Shown piece after piece: positions 6,122 to 10,912 of a stretch of DNA of 10,912 nt (the stretch's first letter is position 1; each line of letters opens with the position of its first letter). The notes below the pieces were generated by a model. It was given only the letters and a program-made list of their open reading frames with translations, was not told where the DNA came from and searched no databases. The stretch comes from Caedibacter sp052030685 (lineage in GTDB: Bacteria > Pseudomonadota > Gammaproteobacteria > Francisellales > Francisellaceae): assembly GCF_052030685.1 (NCBI RefSeq), contig NZ_JBQAJM010000047.1:1-10912 (forward strand), read 5' to 3'. The translations under genes and the position numbers were made by a program.

Positions 6122-7114
6122 TTAATTACTTAAAGCGAGTCCTACAGGTGAGCTTAGAAACTCTTTAAGCTGGGCTTCACAATCTATAAAATCACCTGCG
6201 GGGTTGACATTACACCGCGTTAAGCTATCCGAGTGGTAATTTGTTATATATACCTTCGAATAATTTGAAGTAAACTTCATGCCAACCGGTTTATTCAAAG
6301 GAACATCAAACATTTGTTGGCAGCTTACAAAATCACCAGAGCTATTTCGCTGACAACGTGAAACTGTGCTACTTTTATGATCTACTATATAAATCATTTT
6401 GTTTTTGCCATTGAACGCAATTGCCATTGGCAAAGTAATCGACATCAAAGTTCGATCCATTTTTGCACAATTTGATAGCGTTGCTGTAACGGCATCAATA
6501 TTACAACGCAAAATACTATTCATACTCGGCGCTGAATTGACGACATAGGCAAACTGATGATGCTCATCAACGGCAATACCTGTCGGCATCGCAAATTTGT
6601 CTGATGATTTGTGGCACGACTCCAATTGATCATTACTGTCAAATTGACAACTGACCACATCGCCATTTGTAAAGGAGGTAAATATTGCATAGCGATCATT
6701 TCTATACATATTAGAAGGCACATAATCAAGTGGCAAAGCCGCTGCATGATCCAGTTGCATACAACCAATAATGCTCCCAGATGAAGATAACGGACATTGC
6801 AATGCTAGTTTTTTGCCAAACATATATAGTTTACGTTGGTATACCACAACATTATCTGGTACAAGTTCATTAAACACAGATAAGCTCTTGCAATGAACTA
6901 CATTACCAGCGTTGTTAATGTCGCAATGTAATACTTTGTTTGTCGCACCTCGATTGGTAACATAGATCATCGGTTTGTCCGTTTGTGCTGACTTATCTAC
7001 AGTTTTGTCCTCTAGTGAAACCACGTTAACTGACATATTAAATGATTCATTAGCAAACAAGCTTGCCCCAGCTAAGTAAGTAGTTAATATAAAAAACATC
7101 ACTTTTATGTTCAC
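6122..7114 (-). CDS. Secreted six-blade beta-propeller with six cysteine pairs
   Basis: Predicted exported protein of 330 residues. The GTG at 7114 is chosen because GAGGT lies seven bases upstream; the TTG at 7141 lacks such a site. Residues 1-21 form a signal peptide ending SLFA|NES. The body consists of YVTN-like blades: MIYVTNRGA near the start, then FAYVVNSAP, MIYIVDHKSSTV and KVYITNYHSDSL. Six cysteine pairs, 64/75, 107/118, 156/167, 204/216, 254/265 and 301/312, are spaced by 10 or 11 residues and account for every cysteine in the mature protein. One pair per blade would staple a beta-hairpin in each, which implies an oxidising compartment (periplasm or surface). No catalytic motif is recognised. 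YVTN/YncE-type propellers usually bind partners. It lies 119 bases after the lipoprotein gene and 34 bases before the MipA/OmpV gene. Confidence 0.72.
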   Translation of the reverse strand: MNIKVMFFILTTYLAGASLFANESFNMSVNVVSLEDKTVDKSAQTDKPMIYVTNRGATNKVLHCDINNAGNVVHCKSLSVFNELVPDNVVVYQRKLYMFGKKLALQCPLSSSGSIIGCMQLDHAAALPLDYVPSNMYRNDRYAIFTSFTNGDVVSCQFDSNDQLESCHKSSDKFAMPTGIAVDEHHQFAYVVNSAPSMNSILRCNIDAVTATLSNCAKMDRTLMSITLPMAIAFNGKNKMIYIVDHKSSTVSRCQRNSSGDFVSCQQMFDVPLNKPVGMKFTSNYSKVYITNYHSDSLTRCNVNPAGDFIDCEAQLKEFLSSPVGLALSN

Positions 7115-7170
7115 AGATATGACCTCAAGAAATCCTAACAATATCGTTTACAAGCTAGCTCCGGCATTTT

Positions 7171-7189
7171 GTTTAAAATTCAAATAAAC
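7171..7189. promoter_or_regulatory. AT-rich dyad between the lipoprotein and propeller genes
   Basis: gtttaaaattcaaataaac has 5-bp outer arms (GTTTA/TAAAC) and partly symmetric inner bases. It lies 57 bases upstream of the propeller start in the largest gap of the minus-strand block. A similar 19-base dyad, gttaaagcatcttttaaac, lies at 9730-9748 upstream of the block. Both are AT-rich, so chance is plausible. Confidence 0.2.
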
Positions 7190-7233
7190 AACAGGTTAAA
7201 TACCGATCTATCTCTATGCATTCCCTAGGATTA

Positions 7234-9615
7234 CTAATTATTGACAGTGCGCACGAGTATAATATCACCCCAGTTCCCATGGCCACCAGCTGAACTCGAC
7301 GTCGCATGTGTAAGTCCACTACGTGCATTTATTAAAGTAAACTCACCATTTGGCTTCACCGAAGAGGTCCAGTAATAATCAGACGATCCTAAATTAAAGC
7401 TATTGTTATTAATCCACTCCCTCCAAGCACCAACATATGCCAAATTCACTAGACTATGTAGCTCACCATAAGTTGGTAAACGCCAATTTGAATATCCACA
7501 TAAAGTTGAGTTATTTGCCATGCTCATTGCTTCTGTAAATTTGACGGTTCTGTTTAAATCAGCTTTACCCCACATCAGTCCCGTCAACTCATCATATAAA
7601 GCGTCACTACAACTTGCTTCACCTACCTTATCGACATTGCTAAAACGCGGAGTTGGCCAACTTCCCTCTCCTCCTGAACTATCTGGACCGATACTTGGAA
7701 CAACCGCTTTTTCCGTAGTTCCAGATTTACCGCGAACAGGCAATAATAGATATTGTGAAACATCAATAGGCAAGCGAGTGAGCTGATCAGTAATATCGTT
7801 TCTGTTGCTGAACGATGCTACCCAAGCAGTACTACCACTCTCGGACCACCACCAATCAGCAGTCTCTATTCCTAAATATGGAGTAGAAGACCAATAGTGC
7901 ATTGTCTCATCAATATTATGAAATCCATGATTATTTAACCAATCAGCGCCGCTACCCGTAATTTGGACTAAAGTCTTCAGTTCATTTATTGTTGGCAGCC
8001 TCCAGTCGCTATAACCGCACAGCTCTAAATTGTCCGCATAAGTCATCGCGTCGGACCAAAGCCTCCGACCAGATACTTCTCCATCTCGAGCCCAAACTAA
8101 CCCTGTCAACTGATCCTGAACAGCATCCTCACATACGATATTATCTCCTTGTTTTAATGCTTGAAATCTATTATCCGGCCATGACCAACCATCTTCATCA
8201 ACATCAGGACCTGAGTTAATTGGAGTTGTCGGCAATAATTCTTTTGAATGGGATTGCAATACTATATTTACTCCTTCCGCATATGATAATACTGATGCTA
8301 AAGTCACATTAGCTCCTGCTTTAACTGGGGCAAAAACACCTTTCCATTCGCAACTCGACTTAGGAGTTAATTCAGTTACACCCTGACAAGTACTCTCATC
8401 TTGATTAAGTATAAAACCATCCTCCTCGGAAATTGTATTCTCAAAATCTATGCCTGTAGCAGGTAGCGTACTATGAGTATTGCTAAAGGTATAAACGAAT
8501 GGATAACTTTGTCCAACAGCAACAATACTTGGAATATCTATCGTTTTGACACCACTAACAACTACCTCAACTACTTGCGCAACACTTGTTAGATTAACAC
8601 CTAAACCCTCGTCATAAAAGATACTTGACGATATCTCGACAGTGGTTTCAACAGCATCTGGTGTAAACGTGCCTTTCCACACACATGAAGAACGTGGTGC
8701 TAGCTCAGTTACACCATTACAAGTACTGCCAACCAAATCAATCTTAACCCCTTCAGACTCAGGGAATACATTCTCAAATCTCACACCTGTTGCTTTTAAA
8801 ACACCACTAAGATTAGTAAAAACGTAAGTAAAAGGATAACTAGTTCCTTTTGTAACGTTAGCTGGAATATCCTTTGACTTATCACCTATAACCCCAACTT
8901 CTGAAAAGCCAAAATTTGCCACTTGTAGACCATAATCCATTAACCTTAATTGTCCGCTTAACTTCACATCAGAAGATAAATATAACTCACAAGACTTGCC
9001 CGCAGCCAACTCTAATGAGCAAGTATTTTGCTCAAGATTAACATTTAAAACATTACCATTTGCATCTGTAAACTTTGGGGTTTCATCAAAATAAACGGCA
9101 TTCTTGGTACCGCTATTGCTTATTGAAATATAATTTTGCTTATTTAGGGGTAAAACTGCATTTTTACCAGGCGCCAAACTTAACGGAGCAATACCAACTT
9201 CAGTTTGATAGCGCTTAACACCACCATCTGGAAAAGTTATTTTTAATTCTAACGGCGCAACCTCTGCTACTTGCTGCTCAATGGTTGTTGTCACCAATAA
9301 CTCACAGGCTTCGTTAATTTTTAAATCAACACATGCGTTTTTTGATATATACGCTGCATTAGGAATAATCTCCACTGAATAATACTGATGAGCCTTAACC
9401 TTACCGATTTCACCCAAATCATGGCTTTCAACATTAACAAACAATTTAGATTGAACTCCAGCAGCAAGATCAACACTATTAGGATAAGAGACATTATAAC
9501 CAGAGGCACTTCCAGTGCTTGAGCCATTATCTGCCGATGAATCACCACCGCCACCACCGCATCCAAATAAAATAAACGATGAACACAGAATCGAAATTGT
9601 TTTAATTTTACTCAT
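7234..9615 (-). CDS. Large surface lipoprotein, Ig-like modules and two DUF1566 domains
   Basis: Predicted 793-residue lipoprotein. The ATG at 9615 follows AGGGG and gives a compact signal ending ILFGC, with Cys19 lipidated and a glycine/serine-rich linker after it. Next come beta-sandwich-like modules, each with a close cysteine pair: 95/104, 199/209, 299/311 and 410/422. The last two are clear duplicates with a 111-residue period and share C-x-GVTEL-x-P-x-SSC-x-WKG-x-F-x-P. Two DUF1566 (Lcl C-terminal type) domains follow at about 473-629 and 650-793, marked by LTGLVWARDG and CGYSDWRLPTINEL, then LTGLMWGKAD and CGYSNWRLPTYGEL. In the Legionella collagen-like adhesin this domain is linked to host glycan binding, so an adhesin or matrix role is plausible here. 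It is the first gene of the minus-strand block, but the 119-base gap before the propeller gene allows separate transcription. Confidence 0.87.
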   Translation of the reverse strand: MSKIKTISILCSSFILFGCGGGGGDSSADNGSSTGSASGYNVSYPNSVDLAAGVQSKLFVNVESHDLGEIGKVKAHQYYSVEIIPNAAYISKNACVDLKINEACELLVTTTIEQQVAEVAPLELKITFPDGGVKRYQTEVGIAPLSLAPGKNAVLPLNKQNYISISNSGTKNAVYFDETPKFTDANGNVLNVNLEQNTCSLELAAGKSCELYLSSDVKLSGQLRLMDYGLQVANFGFSEVGVIGDKSKDIPANVTKGTSYPFTYVFTNLSGVLKATGVRFENVFPESEGVKIDLVGSTCNGVTELAPRSSCVWKGTFTPDAVETTVEISSSIFYDEGLGVNLTSVAQVVEVVVSGVKTIDIPSIVAVGQSYPFVYTFSNTHSTLPATGIDFENTISEEDGFILNQDESTCQGVTELTPKSSCEWKGVFAPVKAGANVTLASVLSYAEGVNIVLQSHSKELLPTTPINSGPDVDEDGWSWPDNRFQALKQGDNIVCEDAVQDQLTGLVWARDGEVSGRRLWSDAMTYADNLELCGYSDWRLPTINELKTLVQITGSGADWLNNHGFHNIDETMHYWSSTPYLGIETADWWWSESGSTAWVASFSNRNDITDQLTRLPIDVSQYLLLPVRGKSGTTEKAVVPSIGPDSSGGEGSWPTPRFSNVDKVGEASCSDALYDELTGLMWGKADLNRTVKFTEAMSMANNSTLCGYSNWRLPTYGELHSLVNLAYVGAWREWINNNSFNLGSSDYYWTSSVKPNGEFTLINARSGLTHATSSSAGGHGNWGDIILVRTVNN

Positions 9616-9666
9616 TTTAGCCCCTTTTTTTATTTTCCCATATTTATTAGTAATCATCATTTTCAT

Positions 9667-9870
9667 TACGACCCCTTAAAGCAGTTAACTTGCACACGCC
9701 TCCCCTCAGAGATGTTTGTATAATACCCAGTTAAAGCATCTTTTAAACCCCTTGTTTGTTAACAGCCATTAACATAACCTGCGTTTTGATTGCTAACTAC
9801 ATCGAGCAAAATACCGATATAATCATGCTTCACGAATCAAGTAAAAGTGGCTAAACTTGAGTAACAAGCC
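9667..9870. promoter_or_regulatory. Divergent intergenic region with candidate promoters
   Basis: This region separates the minus-strand lipoprotein gene from the plus-strand regulator. On the minus strand TATTAT at 9720-9725, with TTTAAA at 9742-9747 (16-base spacer), is the best promoter candidate for the lipoprotein/curli block, leaving a leader of about 100 bases. On the plus strand TATAAT at 9818-9823 is a good -10 for the regulator, but no convincing -35 is seen. GTTAA-type motifs recur at 9685, 9730 and 9758. No small gene or structured RNA is recognised. Confidence 0.4.
9758..9773. promoter_or_regulatory. Second copy of palindrome GTTAA-N6-TTAAC
   Basis: gttaacagccattaac repeats the arms and spacer length of 1396-1411. 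The similarity extends downstream (TTAACCATAAC there, TTAACATAACC here). It lies just upstream of the candidate minus-strand promoter and about 125-140 bases before the regulator start. It could act as an operator for either direction. The binding protein is unknown. Confidence 0.4.
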
Positions 9871-9897
9871 ATGGATATAAATGGGGCAAAAGAAGAA

Positions 9898-10593
9898 ATG
9901 AATATTAATAAAGTGCTGATAATTGATGATGACAAAGGCATTGCTGATGCAATAGCGCATTTTTTCGAGCAAAAACTCTTATTTAGCTCACATGCTAGTT
10001 GCGGGCAAGATGCTTTGGAAATGCTGTAAAAAGAACACTTCTCGACAGTCATACTAGATCTTAATTTACCTGATGTGTATGGTATTGAGCTATGCAAAAG
10101 TATTCGCAAAGAGTTGCCAGATATCCCAATTTTAATTCTCTCCGCAAACACTGGAGAAGTTAATCGTATTATTGGTCTTGAAGCTGAGGCCAATGATTAC
10201 ATGGAAAAACCATTTAATATTCATGAGCTGTATGCGCGTGTTAATAATCTGATTAAATTCAGCATGAACAACAAATCAAATCAAACAAAAGCCATTATCT
10301 TTAATTCATTAAGCTATCACTTACACGATAAGACACTGTCAAGTCTAAGTAATAAAATCAATCTAACACAAACCGAGCAGCGTTTACTTGAGCTCTTTCT
10401 AACACGCCCAGGACAGGTGATATCCAAACATGAGATTGCCGATAAATTTGGCATGGCAGATCAATCTGACAGTCGCTCACTTGATGTTATTATCAGTCGT
10501 CTACGCACCAAGATTGATGACAAACAAGCCAATCTCTTACAAACCATTCGCGGACATGGTTATGTTTTTGTTGGTCGTTTGCAATATAAGTAG
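9898..10593 (+). pseudogene. OmpR/PhoB-type response regulator broken by an in-frame TAA
   Basis: Two-component DNA-binding regulator of about 231 codons, the normal length for the family. The receiver domain has acidic residues Asp10/Asp11, phospho-acceptor Asp54 (ILDLNLPD), Ser82 (LILSAN) and Lys104 (YMEKPF). The C-terminal winged helix retains LTQTEQRLLELF, RSLDVIISRLRTKI and TIRGHGYVF. A single TAA at 10027-10029, codon 44, interrupts the receiver ten codons before Asp54, while the frame stays perfectly conserved on both sides. The GTG at 10075 could not restart a functional receiver. The lesion is therefore recent, a sequencing error, or read through. An alternative in-frame start at 9871 would add nine residues. 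No kinase follows; an IS1-like relic does. The gene diverges from the curli-type block and may once have regulated it, which is only inferred from position. Confidence 0.85.
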
Positions 10594-10610
10594 TGACTGA
10601 CCGAATTTGA

Positions 10611-10912
10611 CAGCACAAGCCTGTGATCGTTGAATTTAAGAGTGATATGTGTAGTAATGAGAGCAGTATTCGTGATACAGCTCGTGTATTGAAGGTGAGA
10701 ACAACTTCACTGCCAATAATTCTTTCCACAACCTGTTTATAATTAAAGCCTAAGCCTGAACAACTTGTTGTTGTAATACCAGTCTTGATAGCAAGTGATT
10801 GGGTTTTCTCTAAATGGTTCCTAAAATGCGCTAAAGTGTTACGTCCAACTTTATATGGCTCTTAACTGCTGTTTTTGTCTCGCACTGAATGCGTAGTTTC
10901 AGCGCTCCTTAT
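10611..10912 (+). mobile_element. Decayed IS1-family transposase remnant, runs off the window
   Basis: One reading frame, interrupted by stops at 10740-10742 and 10863-10865, carries IS1-like signatures. The first part reads KPVIVEFKSDMCSNE and then SSIRDTARVLKV. This aligns without gaps to the InsA helix-turn-helix region of IS1 (KPGVKEQIVDMAMNG and SGIRDTARVLGV, as I recall it). Further on, LKPKPEQLVVV, a weak DW-x-F-x-K-WFLKCA stretch resembling the DE-x-WSFV...RWLWYA region, and FLSRTE resembling FGSRTD follow in IS1 order. No terminal inverted repeat is seen, since the left end is eroded and the right end lies outside the window. Two stops and poor conservation show it is non-functional. 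The match rests on remembered family sequences, so it needs a database alignment. Confidence 0.58.

Noticed and set aside
9837..10193. Minus-strand reading frame opposite the regulator gene
   Set aside because: It mirrors the conserved receiver codons on the other strand and has no family resemblance. The receiver motifs on the plus strand explain the sequence.
10075..10593. Functional short regulator restarting at the GTG at 10075
   Set aside because: It would lack the acidic pocket and the phospho-acceptor Asp, has no ribosome site, and the DNA upstream in the same frame clearly encodes the missing half.

Overview
The window is visibly AT-rich and gene-dense, with bacterial two-component genes, lipoprotein signals and Shine-Dalgarno sequences. 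CsgG and CsgF homologues, a MipA/OmpV barrel, DUF1566 (Lcl-type) domains and an IS1-family relic together suggest an AT-rich gammaproteobacterium, perhaps near the Legionellales/Thiotrichales. The genus is not resolvable from the sequence.

Layout: the left edge (+) holds a histidine kinase whose 5' end looks frameshifted, then a strong hairpin, then a glutathione S-transferase-like gene (+). A hairpin terminator at 2158-2180 separates these from six co-directional minus-strand genes. In transcription order from 9615 down to 2209 these are: a large lipoprotein with Ig-like and two DUF1566 domains; a six-blade beta-propeller with six disulfide-like cysteine pairs; a MipA/OmpV outer-membrane protein; CsgF; CsgG; and a 575-residue curlin-like protein. 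Facing away from this block on the + strand is an OmpR-type response regulator broken by one in-frame stop, followed by a decayed IS1-family transposase relic that runs off the right edge.

The centre of interest is the minus-strand block. It carries the curli pore (CsgG) and its surface partner (CsgF), but within the window no CsgA, CsgB, CsgC, CsgD or CsgE. In place of the CsgA/CsgB pair lies one long secreted protein. Its last 396 residues are exactly 36 consecutive 11-residue units of the form G-[D/N]-x-N, organised as a four-unit (44-residue) super-repeat. The likely reading is a variant curli-type secretion system exporting a giant single-chain solenoid fibre, accompanied by surface or periplasmic accessory proteins. 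A 16-bp palindrome, GTTAA-N6-TTAAC, occurs only upstream of the GST gene and in the intergenic region upstream of the curli-type block, hinting at shared control. The lesions in both two-component genes and the IS1 relic indicate decaying flanks, unless they are sequencing errors.
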